From assembly GCA_934660915.1 (NCBI GenBank), contig CAKUIF010000003.1:124001-188000 (forward strand): 64,000 nucleotides of DNA, given 5' to 3'. This stretch comes from an uncultured Olsenella sp. Its GTDB lineage: Bacteria > Actinomycetota > Coriobacteriia > Coriobacteriales > Atopobiaceae. A program made the translations under genes and the position numbers. Position 1 is the first letter of the stretch. The number at the start of each line of letters is the position of its first letter. This document shows, piece by piece, positions 53,171 to 62,379 of this stretch. The notes beneath the pieces are model-generated. The model did no database searches. It saw only the letters and a list, made by a program, of their open reading frames with translations, and was not told where the DNA came from.

Positions 53171-54652
53171 TTACTTGTGGAACAGGCTGTTGCGCTCGAA
53201 CTTGGGCTCGCAGCAGACGTTGATACCCAGGCGACGCAGCACCTCCTCGTCCGTGGATGAGATGATCACCGAGAAGAACGCGTCGCAACCGCGCAGCTGG
53301 CCAAGACCGGCGAGCGCGCGGGACGCGGACTCGCTCGTCGCGGACGTGATGGAGAGCGCCATCAGGGTCTCGTCGGTGTGCAAGCGCGGGTTCTTGCTGC
53401 CGAGGTAGTGGGTCTTGAGCTTGCTGATGGGCTCGATCGCGTCGTCGCTGATGATCTCGAGGTCCATGTCGATACCCGCGACGGACTTGAGCGCGTTCAT
53501 GAGCAGCGAGCTCGCGCAGCCGAGGCGCGTGGAGGTCTTGCCCGTGACTACGGAGCCGTCAGGCAAGATCATGGCGCCGGCGGGCGAGCCGGTGACCTGC
53601 TCGCGCGTGAGGGCGGCCGATCGGGCGGGGGAGTAGTTCTTGTCGATGCCGGCCTTCTGCATGATGGAGCGCAGGCGGTCGACCTGCTCAGAGCCCACGC
53701 CGCTGCGCTTGACCTGCTCGCACGCGGCGAAGTAGCGGCGCACGATCTCCATGCGGCTCGCCTCGCGGCAGGCGTCGTCGTCGCTGATGGCGAAGCCGAC
53801 CATGTTCACGCCCATGTCGGTGGGGGACTGGTAGGGGCTCTCGCCGAGGATCTTCTGCATGAGGGCTCGGACCACGGGGAATGCCTCGACGTCGCGGTTG
53901 TAGTTGACGGTGGTCTTGCCGTAGGCGTCGAGGTGGAACGAGTCGATGATATTAGCGTCGTCGAGGTCGGCGGTCGCGGCCTCGTAGGCGATGTTCACGG
54001 GGTGCGAAAGCGGCAGGTTCCACACGGGGAAGGTCTCGAACTTGGCGTAGCCGGCCTCGATGCCGCGCTTGTGCTCGTGGTAGATCTGCGACAGGCAGGT
54101 CGCGAGCTTGCCGGAGCCGGGGCCGGGCGCCGTCACCACGACGAGCGGGCGGGTGGTCTCGACGTACTCGTTTTTGCCGTAGCCCTCGTCAGAGACGATG
54201 AGGTCGACGTCGTGGGGGTAGCCCTCGATGGGGTAGTGCAGCTTGCAGGCGATGCCGAGGTCGGCCAGGCGGTGGCGGAACGCGTCGGCGGCGCCCTGGC
54301 CCGCGTACTGCGTTATAACGACGGCCGCGACCTGCATCCCGTTCGAGCGGAAGAGGTCGACGAGGCGCAGGACGTCCTCGTCGTAGGTGATGCCCAGGTC
54401 GCCGCGGGCCTTGTTCTTCTCGATGTGATTCGCGTTGATAGCGATGATGACCTCGACGTCGGCCGCGAGGCTCTTGAGCATGCGGAACTTGACGTCGGGC
54501 TCAAAGCCGGGCAGCACGCGGGAGGCGTGGTTGTCGTCGAAGAGCTTGCCGCCGAACTCGAGGTAGAGCTTGCCGCCGAAGTGCCCCACGCGTTCGCGGA
54601 TGTGCTCGGCCTGCAGCTCGATGTACTTGTCGTTGTCGAATCCGGTGCGCAT
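53171..54652 (-). CDS. DUF1846 domain-containing protein
   Basis: 493 residues from the ATG at 54652 (GAGGGAG upstream). DUF1846 proteins are conserved, cytoplasmic and of unestablished function, with a P-loop-like N-terminal region; here VVTAPGPGSGKLATCLSQIYHE near residue 180 is a clear nucleotide-binding-type loop. The protein begins MRTGFDNDKYIELQAEHIRER. Length matches the family (about 500). It is monocistronic. No role is proposed. Confidence 0.88.
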   Translation of the reverse strand: MRTGFDNDKYIELQAEHIRERVGHFGGKLYLEFGGKLFDDNHASRVLPGFEPDVKFRMLKSLAADVEVIIAINANHIEKNKARGDLGITYDEDVLRLVDLFRSNGMQVAAVVITQYAGQGAADAFRHRLADLGIACKLHYPIEGYPHDVDLIVSDEGYGKNEYVETTRPLVVVTAPGPGSGKLATCLSQIYHEHKRGIEAGYAKFETFPVWNLPLSHPVNIAYEAATADLDDANIIDSFHLDAYGKTTVNYNRDVEAFPVVRALMQKILGESPYQSPTDMGVNMVGFAISDDDACREASRMEIVRRYFAACEQVKRSGVGSEQVDRLRSIMQKAGIDKNYSPARSAALTREQVTGSPAGAMILPDGSVVTGKTSTRLGCASSLLMNALKSVAGIDMDLEIISDDAIEPISKLKTHYLGSKNPRLHTDETLMALSITSATSESASRALAGLGQLRGCDAFFSVIISSTDEEVLRRLGINVCCEPKFERNSLFHK

Positions 54653-54758
54653 GGCGGCTCCCTCGGTTGAATCGCGTGGCAGGTGTTGCATAGAACCGCA
54701 CTAGCTTACCATTCGCCGCGCGTGTGGGCGCGGGGTGTGGCAGTCTCTATAGTCCGAT

Positions 54759-54798
54759 GAACCCCTCTTACCGATACATGAAATGACGAGAGGGGTTC
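54759..54798. terminator. Weak hairpin between DUF1846 and the secreted-protein gene
   Basis: A 10-bp stem (GAACCCCTCT at 54759-54768, AGAGGGGTTC at 54789-54798) with a 20-base loop, followed by TTTG on the plus strand. It lies just past the stop of the minus-strand gene at 54804 and may end that transcript. Confidence 0.5.
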
Positions 54799-54803
54799 TT
54801 TGT

Positions 54804-55535
54804 TTAATTGGGTGTCCCGCCGTAATGGAGTTCGAAGGTGCCTATCTCCTGTTCGTCGAAGTCAAATACGGGAATGTCGCGAGAGCGCTCAACAAGAAAT
54901 GCGGTTGAGGCTTCTTGCGGGGAGGTGGGGGCAGGAGTCCACCAATCCGAGCGGCGAACGTACCCCTCTTTTCCGTTTGTGGCAATGACCTCAAGATAGT
55001 CAAGTTCGTCTAAGGTGCTTTCGTCAGCGAGCACGCTTCCAAAAGATGACCCTCTTTCGTTAGTTTCAATCGAATTGAACGTGGAGCTGCTGCGCGCCGT
55101 TATGATGGGGCAGGATATCAAGCCATGGATGACGTAAGAACCTGAGTATTGGCCGTAACAGCGAACGTTCCCGCTCGTGTAGTAATTTGAGCCTACGTTT
55201 TTTGTGGCACTTGCAATTACGGTGAGATTGTAGCTAGAAGTGTTGTTGTACTGTGTCCTCTGGGCTACGACTTTTGAACCGCGTACAAGGAAGACATCCG
55301 CCCCCATATAACCGGCGGGAAGCTTGTCGTTCGATTCGATGTAAGACGAGCCCGATGCACTGCTGGGGCTGATCGAGAGGGATGTTCGGCCGCGATACGT
55401 GATGCCGTCCTCGACGTAGGAAATGAAATTGCTCGATGTATATTGCTGCGCTTCGGCTATTGCTGGCTTGGAGGCGAGCAACAGTCCTAGATTGCCGGTT
55501 CCAATTAAGAAACTCTTCCTGGTTAGATTTCTCAT
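54804..55535 (-). CDS. Secreted protein coupled to a membrane-tethered LuxR regulator
   Basis: 243 residues. Residues 1-28 are a signal peptide (RKSFLIGTGNLGLLLASKPAIAEA). The middle (30-150) is Ser/Tyr/Asn-rich beta-type sequence with paired cysteines (NVRCYGQYSG, LISCPII). Residues about 160-240 (NERGSSFGSVLADES, KEGYVRRSDWW, DIPVFDFDEQEIGTFELHYGG) resemble the extracellular domain of the regulator encoded just upstream. Its ATG overlaps the regulator's stop by 4 bases, with GGAGG 5 bases upstream. No enzyme motif is visible. I infer a sensory or adhesive partner of the regulator. Confidence 0.7.
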   Translation of the reverse strand: MRNLTRKSFLIGTGNLGLLLASKPAIAEAQQYTSSNFISYVEDGITYRGRTSLSISPSSASGSSYIESNDKLPAGYMGADVFLVRGSKVVAQRTQYNNTSSYNLTVIASATKNVGSNYYTSGNVRCYGQYSGSYVIHGLISCPIITARSSSTFNSIETNERGSSFGSVLADESTLDELDYLEVIATNGKEGYVRRSDWWTPAPTSPQEASTAFLVERSRDIPVFDFDEQEIGTFELHYGGTPN

Positions 55536-56458
55536 TGAAGTCCTCCGTTGATGTGGTCGACAACCGTTTTCCCGTCTAAGGAGTAGACGGGGATAAGCCC
55601 GTGGCCTGGGTCTGACCCGATGAGATCAGTTGCTTTGACATACCCCTTGATGCCCTCGACTCCCTCGGCTTCTATCAAATCGGGGTAGTAGCTGAGTAGC
55701 TCCTCGGTGCTCTTCGCCTCGATGTGGGCAACTTGGCTGATCGTGCCGTAGGTCATGCCGTTCTCGTTGAGCGGGAAACGAACTCCATGCTTGTCCCGCG
55801 ACGTGGACAATGCCTTGGAAGCATAGAGACAGCCGGCGAGGATGGATGCGATAGCCAGGGAACAAGCTATTCCAAACGAGAAAGCGGTCCTGGCTGAGTG
55901 GGTCCTCCTTGGGGTTTGCGAAGCGGGGGCTTCCACGTTTAAGTCTGCTTCTGGATCAAAGCCGCCATCTGAGTTTCCGCGCGATACCCGGTCGAGCCAT
56001 CGCCCGAGCTCTTCTTTTGAATGAACTCCAAGAAGTTGATATCCGCGGGCGCGGGCAGAACATACGGTTCCCTCGGAAAGAGCCAGACTGCTTGCGATAT
56101 CGGCGGTTGAACATCCTGCCGAGATTCGCGATAAAACCTCGGTTTGCGTAGTGTTGAGGCCAGCGTTCTGAAAAACCGTTCGAGCTGAGTTAATTTCGAG
56201 CCCATTTATCCGTTCTTCTCCGGACAGTTTGAAGCGGGCAAGCAGCTCTGCCCGATTGCTTAACCCGAGCTTTTCGTAGGCTCGGGCACGATAGTTGCCG
56301 ACCGTCGAGGGGCTGATTCCCATTAGGCTTGCTGCGTCGTCGGCGGTCATGCCCGATAGGGCGGAACGGAGAGCGTCTTTCTCGCGAGAGGACAGGCCTG
56401 TATCTGTGAAGGCTTTCTCGGATTCGTCGGAATACGGTGGGAATACGGCGTTGTCCAT
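55532..56458 (-). CDS. Membrane-anchored LuxR-type regulator with tandem HTH domains
   Basis: 308 residues from the ATG at 56458, placed 5 bases after GGAGG. It has two LuxR-type helix-turn-helix domains: residues 20-77 (LSSREKDALRSALSG, then MGISPSTVGNYRARAYEKLG) and 99-155 (LNTTQTEVLSRISAG, SEGTVCSARARGYQLLGV). A basic linker leads to one TM helix at 192-213, then a 95-residue extracellular domain ending IPVYSLDGKTVVDHINGG. No receiver or kinase domain is present. It is likely to be a one-component transmembrane regulator that reads an external signal; its secreted partner gene overlaps it by 4 bases. Confidence 0.8.
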   Translation of the reverse strand: MDNAVFPPYSDESEKAFTDTGLSSREKDALRSALSGMTADDAASLMGISPSTVGNYRARAYEKLGLSNRAELLARFKLSGEERINGLEINSARTVFQNAGLNTTQTEVLSRISAGCSTADIASSLALSEGTVCSARARGYQLLGVHSKEELGRWLDRVSRGNSDGGFDPEADLNVEAPASQTPRRTHSARTAFSFGIACSLAIASILAGCLYASKALSTSRDKHGVRFPLNENGMTYGTISQVAHIEAKSTEELLSYYPDLIEAEGVEGIKGYVKATDLIGSDPGHGLIPVYSLDGKTVVDHINGGLQ

Positions 56459-57170
56459 CATTGCCTCCATTTCGTATCGGCGCTGTGTTGAGGCGAATAT
56501 ACCGTTTGAAAGCTCGGGATATGTAGAAAAGAACGATGGAACTTCGAGTTTCTACAACCTTTTGTCGCCGCGCTATAACGCGATGGCTACGAGGCCGATT
56601 GCGAGGCCGTAGAGGAAGGCCTTGACGATCGAGCGGAGGGTTGCGGCGAAATCAACCAAACCAACCCGTTTGAATTGGGGACAAAAGCCCAGACAGTCCT
56701 GGCGAGAAACGACGGGTGGGTATGGTCGAATCTGGGAGATCAAGGTATTGAGAGGCCCGAATGGGGCGGTGGGGTCGAATTGGGACCGAATAAGTGGCAT
56801 CAAAAACGGTAGAGCCTCAGTTGGAAACCTTGGCTAACTCTGGTTATACGGTTCGTATTTGGGATGAGTGGGTATGGGGGCCGGGTGCTCCGTTTGGCTG
56901 GTCCGTCTCCATGCCCACCCAATTCGGCTCCCGTGTTGAAGACCTCGCTGTTGTGAAGGCTTCCCAATGAAGGGAAGCCTTCGGGAGCGCTTTCGATTGA
57001 GATTCCAGCCTTCATGAACGCTACGTTTTGCCGGGAAGCCTTCCCAACGCGGTCCGCGCCCCGCTCTCGCCTCCGCCCCGCTCTCCACCATACCCGCCTG
57101 CCGAGTGTGTGACGCGCCCGAAACTTGCGCGGGGTACCATGAGAAGACATCCCCAACGAAAGGAGCCGCT
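56459..57170. other. Long intergenic region without a supported gene
   Basis: 712 bases between the LuxR-type gene and the divergent esterase gene. It contains three occurrences of GGGAAGCCTTC or its complement near 56955-56965, 56972-56982 and 57039-57049. The first two form an 11-bp hairpin with a 6-base loop; no T tract follows. A minus-strand frame at 56573-56803 ends in a hydrophobic helix (IVKAFLYGLAIGLVAIAL) and could be a gene remnant. Otherwise I see nothing in it. Confidence 0.4.
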
Positions 57171-58172
57171 ATGAAGCGTGAGCTAGTGAGCCGCTACAGC
57201 GAGAACCTCGACAGGTACATGGACCTCGTCGTTTACGGAGAGGGCGGCTATCCCGTTATTGTTTTCCCCACCCAGGACTCGCCTTGCACGAACTGGGAGG
57301 ACTTCGGCCTCATCGAGACCATCGAGGACTATATCGGTTCCGGAACGCTTCAGCTTTTCTGCGTGAGCAACGTCGACAGAGACTCCTGGTCGGCCGTCGA
57401 CCGCGACAAGACCGAGCGCGCCGACCTCGTCGAGGCGTACTACCGCTACGTGTCCGATGAGCTCTGCCCGCTCGTTCACGAGCTCTCCGGCAGCCCCGAG
57501 CGCCCACTGCTCGCCGGCTGCAGCATGGGCGCCACGCACTCGGTCGTCTTTGCGCTGCGTCGCCCGGACCTCTTCCAGGGCTGCATCGCGCTGTCCGGCG
57601 TGTACGACGCCAAGTACTTCTTCGACGGCTGGATGAACGAGACGCTCTACGCCAGCTCTCCGGTCGATTTCCTGCCCAACATGGCGGCCGATCACCCCTA
57701 CGTCGACCTCTACAACAAGCGCCAGCTCGTCCTGTGCGTGGGCCGCGGCGCGTGGGAAGACGAGGGCGTGAGCACCCAGCACGTCCTCGACGACGCGTTC
57801 CGCCGCCTGGGCGTCGGCGCGTGGTGCGATTTCTGGGGTACCGACGTCAACCACGACTGGCCGTGGTGGAAAAAGCAGATCAGGTACTTCTTGCCCATCG
57901 TTTTGCAGGACATGAAGAAGACCTTGGCGCAGGAGGACGGCAGCTACGCCGAGGGGAGCGCAGCGGCGCCGGAGGCTGCTGCCGAACCTGTGGCCGAGCC
58001 GGCGACGGCGACGGAGCCCGTAGCCGAACCGGTTGCCAAGAAGCCCGCGCCCGAACCGAAGCCCGCCCCGGCAAAGAAGACCCCGGCAAAGAAGGCCGCC
58101 CCTGCCGCAAAGAAGTCCGTCTCGGCAAAGAAGGGCGCGTCCGCCTCTAAAAAGAGGAACTCCAAGCGTTAA
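57171..58172 (+). CDS. Esterase-family alpha/beta hydrolase with Lys/Ala/Pro-rich tail
   Basis: 333 residues; ATG 57171 follows AAAGGAGCCGCT. Residues 1-255 are a putative esterase (EstD/antigen 85-like) with the nucleophile elbow GCSMGA and a downstream HDWPWWKKQIRYFLP holding the catalytic His. Residues about 256-333 are a separate low-complexity tail, AEPVAEPATATEPV followed by repeated PAKK and AKK units, like histone H1. Such tails bind nucleic acids or acidic polymers. No signal peptide is seen, so it is probably cytoplasmic. It is the first of four tightly packed genes. Substrate unknown. Confidence 0.8.
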   Translation: MKRELVSRYSENLDRYMDLVVYGEGGYPVIVFPTQDSPCTNWEDFGLIETIEDYIGSGTLQLFCVSNVDRDSWSAVDRDKTERADLVEAYYRYVSDELCPLVHELSGSPERPLLAGCSMGATHSVVFALRRPDLFQGCIALSGVYDAKYFFDGWMNETLYASSPVDFLPNMAADHPYVDLYNKRQLVLCVGRGAWEDEGVSTQHVLDDAFRRLGVGAWCDFWGTDVNHDWPWWKKQIRYFLPIVLQDMKKTLAQEDGSYAEGSAAAPEAAAEPVAEPATATEPVAEPVAKKPAPEPKPAPAKKTPAKKAAPAAKKSVSAKKGASASKKRNSKR

Positions 58173-58184
58173 GGAACTTATCGC

Positions 58185-59375
58185 ATGAACTTTGTTTTTA
58201 TCTCGCCTCAGTTTCCCGAGGTGTACCGCCACTTCTGCGAGTCGCTTGCCCGCGACGGCGCGACGGTCTTCGGCGTGGGAGACACGCCCTACGACCAGAT
58301 CCACCCCTCGCTCAAGGCGACGCTCGCCGAGTATTACTGGGTGCCGTCCCTTGAGGACTACGGCCAGGTGTTCCGTGCCATCGCCTACCTGAGCTGGAAG
58401 TACGGAAAGATCGACTGGATCGAGTCGAACAACGAGTACTGGCTTCCGCTCGACGCGCGCCTGCGCGAGGACTTCAACGTGACCACGGGCGTCCATCCCG
58501 CCAAGCTCGTCGACTGGACGAGCAAGGCGGCGATGAAACCCTGCTACCGTGCCGCGGGTATCCCCGTCGCGCGGCAGATTCGCCTGACCACGCTCGAGGA
58601 GGCCCGCGCCTTCGTCTCCGAGGTCGGCTACCCGGCCTTCGCCAAGCCCGAGGTCGGCATGGGCAGCGGCGGTGCCTGGAAGGTGGGAAACGACGAGGAC
58701 CTGCAGCGCGTATTTGCCCGCAAGGGCGAGATCCCCTACGTGCTCGAGGAGTTCGTCGGTGGTCAGATCTGCTCCTACGATGCGATCGTGGACTTCCATG
58801 GCGAGCCGCTCTTCGAGAACCAGGAGGAGTTCCCGCCGTCGATGGCCGAGGTCTGCGCGCGGCAGCTCGACATCTCGTACTACTCGTGCCCGGGCGTTGA
58901 CCCCAAGCTTCGCGGGATGGGCCGCGCCGCCGTCAAGTCGTTCGGCTACGCGAGCCGCTTCGTGCACATGGAGTTCTTCCGTCTCACCGAGGACAAGCCC
59001 GGCTTGGGCGTCGCGGGCGATTACGTCGGCCTCGAGGTCAACTCGCGGCCGCCCGGGGGCTACACCCCCGAGATGATGAACTACGCGCACTCGCTCGACG
59101 TCTATCAGGTGTGGGCCGATATGGTCTGCTTCGACGAGAGCCATGTGGTGCCCGGCGGCGAGAACTACTACTGCGTGCACGCGAGCCGTCGCGACATCTA
59201 CACGTACGCGCACACGCACGAGCAGATCCTTCAGAGGTTCCCCGGCTCCGTCATGAGCTGGGACCGCATGCCGGACGGACTCTCCGACGACCTCGGCAAC
59301 ATGGCGTATGTGGGCCGCTTCAAGACTAAGGCCGAGCTCGACGAGTTCGTCGCGTTCGTGCAGGAAAGGGCGTAG
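58185..59375 (+). CDS. ATP-grasp domain protein (carboxylate-amine ligase type)
   Basis: 396 residues. ATP-grasp features: FAKPEVGMGSGGAWKV (nucleotide-binding Lys and glycine loop), YVLEEFVGGQICSYDAIVD, and the metal site GLEVNSRPPGG. The N-terminal domain (MNFVFISPQFPEVYRHFCE) is a pre-ATP-grasp Rossmann-like fold, often annotated as carbamoyl-phosphate synthase large-chain-like. It should activate a carboxylate as acyl phosphate for ligation to an amine. The specific reaction is unknown. It lies 12 bases after the esterase gene and 3 before the acetyltransferase gene. Confidence 0.82.
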   Translation: MNFVFISPQFPEVYRHFCESLARDGATVFGVGDTPYDQIHPSLKATLAEYYWVPSLEDYGQVFRAIAYLSWKYGKIDWIESNNEYWLPLDARLREDFNVTTGVHPAKLVDWTSKAAMKPCYRAAGIPVARQIRLTTLEEARAFVSEVGYPAFAKPEVGMGSGGAWKVGNDEDLQRVFARKGEIPYVLEEFVGGQICSYDAIVDFHGEPLFENQEEFPPSMAEVCARQLDISYYSCPGVDPKLRGMGRAAVKSFGYASRFVHMEFFRLTEDKPGLGVAGDYVGLEVNSRPPGGYTPEMMNYAHSLDVYQVWADMVCFDESHVVPGGENYYCVHASRRDIYTYAHTHEQILQRFPGSVMSWDRMPDGLSDDLGNMAYVGRFKTKAELDEFVAFVQERA

Positions 59376-59378
59376 GGC

Positions 59379-59867
59379 ATGGCAGAAAAGAACGCGTTCC
59401 AGATCCGCCGCGCCGGCGCCGCCGACGTGCCCGGCCTCGTCGACCTGCTGCTCCAGGTGTGCGCGGTGCACGCCGAGGGGCGGCCGGACCTCTTTGTAAT
59501 GGGGTCGAGGAAGTATACCGACGCAGAGCTCTGCGCGCTTCTTACCGATGGCTCGAGGCCTGTGTTCGTGGCAGTCGAGGACGGGCACGTGCTCGGCCAC
59601 GCGTTCTGCGTGGTCGAGGATTTCCGCGGGTCCAACAACATGCAGCCGGTGATCACGGTCTACATCGACGACATCTGCGTCGACGAGGCGGCGCGCGGTC
59701 GCGGCGTCGCCACGGCGCTCTACCAGCATGTCGTTGAGTTTGCTCGCGGTCTCGGCGCACACAACGTGACGCTCAACGTGTGGAGCTGCAACCCCGGTGC
59801 GCGGGCATTCTACGAAAAGATGGGCATGGTCCCCTACAAGGTCGGCATGGAGCAGGTGCTTGATTAG
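59379..59867 (+). CDS. GNAT-family N-acetyltransferase
   Basis: 162 residues with a full GNAT fold: FQIRRAGAADVPGLVDLLL at the start, the acetyl-CoA loop VDEAARGRGVATALYQHVVEFA, and the C-terminal NPGARAFYEKMGMVPY. Substrate is not predictable. It starts 3 bases after the ATP-grasp stop and its own stop abuts the ATG of the next gene, so it is part of the same operon. Confidence 0.87.
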   Translation: MAEKNAFQIRRAGAADVPGLVDLLLQVCAVHAEGRPDLFVMGSRKYTDAELCALLTDGSRPVFVAVEDGHVLGHAFCVVEDFRGSNNMQPVITVYIDDICVDEAARGRGVATALYQHVVEFARGLGAHNVTLNVWSCNPGARAFYEKMGMVPYKVGMEQVLD

Positions 59868-60374
59868 ATGATCAGGCATCGTGAGATGAGAAGGGCCAAG
59901 CGCGCGGTCGACGACCTCGATGGGCTGCGCGGCATTGTCGATAAGTGCCCAGTCATTCGGGTCGGTTCGCACGATGCGGAGGGCGTATTCATCGTGCCGA
60001 TGAGCTTCGGCTACGAGGTCGAGGCCTCGGACGACGGTGCCGACGCTCGCTGGACGTTTTGGCTTCACTGCGCCGCGGAAGGGCGCAAGACCGATGCCTG
60101 GGCGGCGGACCCGCAGGTCGCGCTCGAGCTCGATGTACCCGCTGGCGTTATCGGTGGAGACTACTCCTGTGCGTACTCGTACGCCTACGAGAGCGTTATG
60201 GCGAGCGGCCGAGCCTCGCGCGTGACCGATTCCGTTCAGAAGATCCGCGGCCTCAAGGCGATCATGGCCCATATGGCGCCCGGCGCTCCTGTGGAGTTCA
60301 AGCCGGAGGCGGTGGAGCGCGTGGACGTGTGGCGCGTCGACGTCGAGCACCTGACGGGCAAGCGCCGCGAGTAG
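59868..60374 (+). CDS. Pyridoxamine 5'-phosphate oxidase-like flavin-binding protein (NimA type)
   Basis: 168 residues. The split-barrel FMN fold is recognised by FIVPMSFGYE and FWLHCAAEGRKTDAWAADPQVALE, the usual NimA/flavin-binding pattern with the FMN-contacting HxAxEGRK. Members include nitroimidazole reductases and uncharacterised oxidoreductases. The ATG directly follows the GNAT stop. It is last of the four-gene unit and is followed by a terminator. Nitro-drug reduction is possible but untested. Confidence 0.83.
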   Translation: MIRHREMRRAKRAVDDLDGLRGIVDKCPVIRVGSHDAEGVFIVPMSFGYEVEASDDGADARWTFWLHCAAEGRKTDAWAADPQVALELDVPAGVIGGDYSCAYSYAYESVMASGRASRVTDSVQKIRGLKAIMAHMAPGAPVEFKPEAVERVDVWRVDVEHLTGKRRE

Positions 60375-60402
60375 ATCGGCTGTTTCGATGGATAGCAAAG
60401 AA

Positions 60403-60438
60403 GCCCGCTCGCGAGGGGAGAGGATCTCGTGAGCGGGT
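60403..60438 (+). terminator. Terminator after the esterase-to-flavoprotein operon
   Basis: CCCGCTCGCGAG pairs with CTCGTGAGCGGG (one G-T) around a 10-base loop, followed by TTTCTTTG. Confidence 0.8.
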
Positions 60439-60488
60439 TTCTTTGCAACGGGTAGGCCCGGATTGCGCGTCTTGCCGAGTCGGTGGGG

Positions 60489-61076
60489 TTACAAGGCGCA
60501 GGACCAGCGGATATTCTCGTCGACGTCGCGGGAGAGGGGGATGAGCCGCAGCATGGGGCAGGTACGCTCGCGCACAACGTGGGCGGGGTTGCCGGCAACG
60601 GTGGTGTCGGCGGGCACATCGTGGACCACGACGGAGCCCGCCGCGACCTTGACGTTGTCGCCGACGTGGATGTCGCCGAGGACGATCGTGCCGGCGCCCA
60701 CCATGACGTTGTTGCCCAAGGTCGGGTGGCGCTTTCCGCCGTGCTTGCCCGTCATGCCGAGGGTCACGCCCTGGTAGAGCAGACAATCATCGCCGATGAT
60801 GGCCGTCTCGCCGATGACGATGCCCATGCCGTGGTCGATCATGAAGCGCTTGCCGATGGTCGCGGCGGGCGCGATCTCGACGCCGTAGCGACGGCGAGAG
60901 ATGCGCGCGAGCAGAGTCGCCAGCCCGCGCATGCCGTGCTCCCATAGCCAGTGCTGGCGACGATATGCCCATACGGCGTGCATGCCCGTGTGCCAGAGCA
61001 GCACTTCCTTGGCGGAATGGACGGAGGGGTCGCGGGCAATCACGCTCGCGATGTCGTCTTTGATCGTCTCGAACAT
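60489..61076 (-). CDS. cysE: Serine O-acetyltransferase
   Basis: 195 residues, the short form common in Gram-positive bacteria. It acetylates serine to O-acetylserine for cysteine synthesis. The C-terminal left-handed beta-helix has hexapeptide repeats (IGKRFMIDHGMGIVIGETAIIGDDC, interrupted after residue 85) with the catalytic His in DHGMG and the second His in GKHGGKRHP. It lies 15 bases downstream of cysK on the same strand. The C-terminal tail (DENIRWSCAL) may or may not dock into CysK; it does not end in the usual Ile. Confidence 0.94.
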   Translation of the reverse strand: MFETIKDDIASVIARDPSVHSAKEVLLWHTGMHAVWAYRRQHWLWEHGMRGLATLLARISRRRYGVEIAPAATIGKRFMIDHGMGIVIGETAIIGDDCLLYQGVTLGMTGKHGGKRHPTLGNNVMVGAGTIVLGDIHVGDNVKVAAGSVVVHDVPADTTVAGNPAHVVRERTCPMLRLIPLSRDVDENIRWSCAL

Positions 61077-61091
61077 GGTGCGGCTCCTGGC

Positions 61092-62003
<912 letters not shown>

Positions 62004-62044
62004 GGTAGTGCCTCCTAGCTATTCAGCTGACTGGTTACGAGGTC

Positions 62045-62139
62045 GCCGCCTCGCGAGGCGGCCTGCTCGATGCTTGGTAGGATGGCACTTATAATCCTAG
62101 CGTGCAAGTGGGAATTATGAAATAACCTAGTTTCTAGGT
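62045..62139 (-). promoter_or_regulatory. cysK 5' region with GC hairpin and operator-like palindrome
   Basis: Two symmetric elements. GCCGCCTCGCGAGGCGGC (62045-62062) is a perfect palindrome in the probable 5' UTR and could fold as a hairpin. ACCTAG-TTT-CTAGGT (62125-62139) is a palindrome beside TAATTCCTAC and TAATTCCCAC direct repeats on the minus strand, reminiscent of Rrf2/CymR-type sulfur regulator sites. No regulator gene is linked. Binding is inferred only. Confidence 0.45.
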
Positions 62140-62204
62140 AGGAATTAACAGGACGATAACATGCCGATTCCCACGAAAAGCGGGCCCGTGAACCGTTCTT
62201 GAGG

Positions 62205-62346
62205 AAAAACAACGCGAAGTCGGTATCCTATTTCAGAAACTGCAAGTAGACGATGGTTTTAGGCGGGGTAATCCTGCGAAAAAGCCCCTGGATTTCGCTG
62301 TCTACTCGGCATTTCCAAAAGAGGATACCGACTTCGCGTTGTTTTT
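62205..62346. repeat. Long-hairpin intergenic element, copy 2
   Basis: Ends AAAAACAACGCGAAGTCGGTATCC (split: 62205-62228) and its exact inverse at 62323-62346. It shares the outer arms and the adjoining TATTTC and TACTCG...CAAAA segments with the element at 48111-48255, while the interior differs but still pairs (GTAGAC with GTCTAC). It lies between cysK and pth2, the rest of that 376-base gap being the cysK promoter region. Confidence 0.85.
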
Positions 62347-62379
62347 TAATAATGAAGGGCAAACAGCCCTTTACGAAGA

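Noticed and set aside
56573..56803. 76-codon minus-strand frame ending in a hydrophobic helix
   Set aside because: No clear start or ribosome site; at most a gene remnant.
57183..60398. 1071-codon minus-strand frame opposite the esterase-to-flavoprotein operon
   Set aside because: Spans four recognisable plus-strand genes and has no domain of its own.
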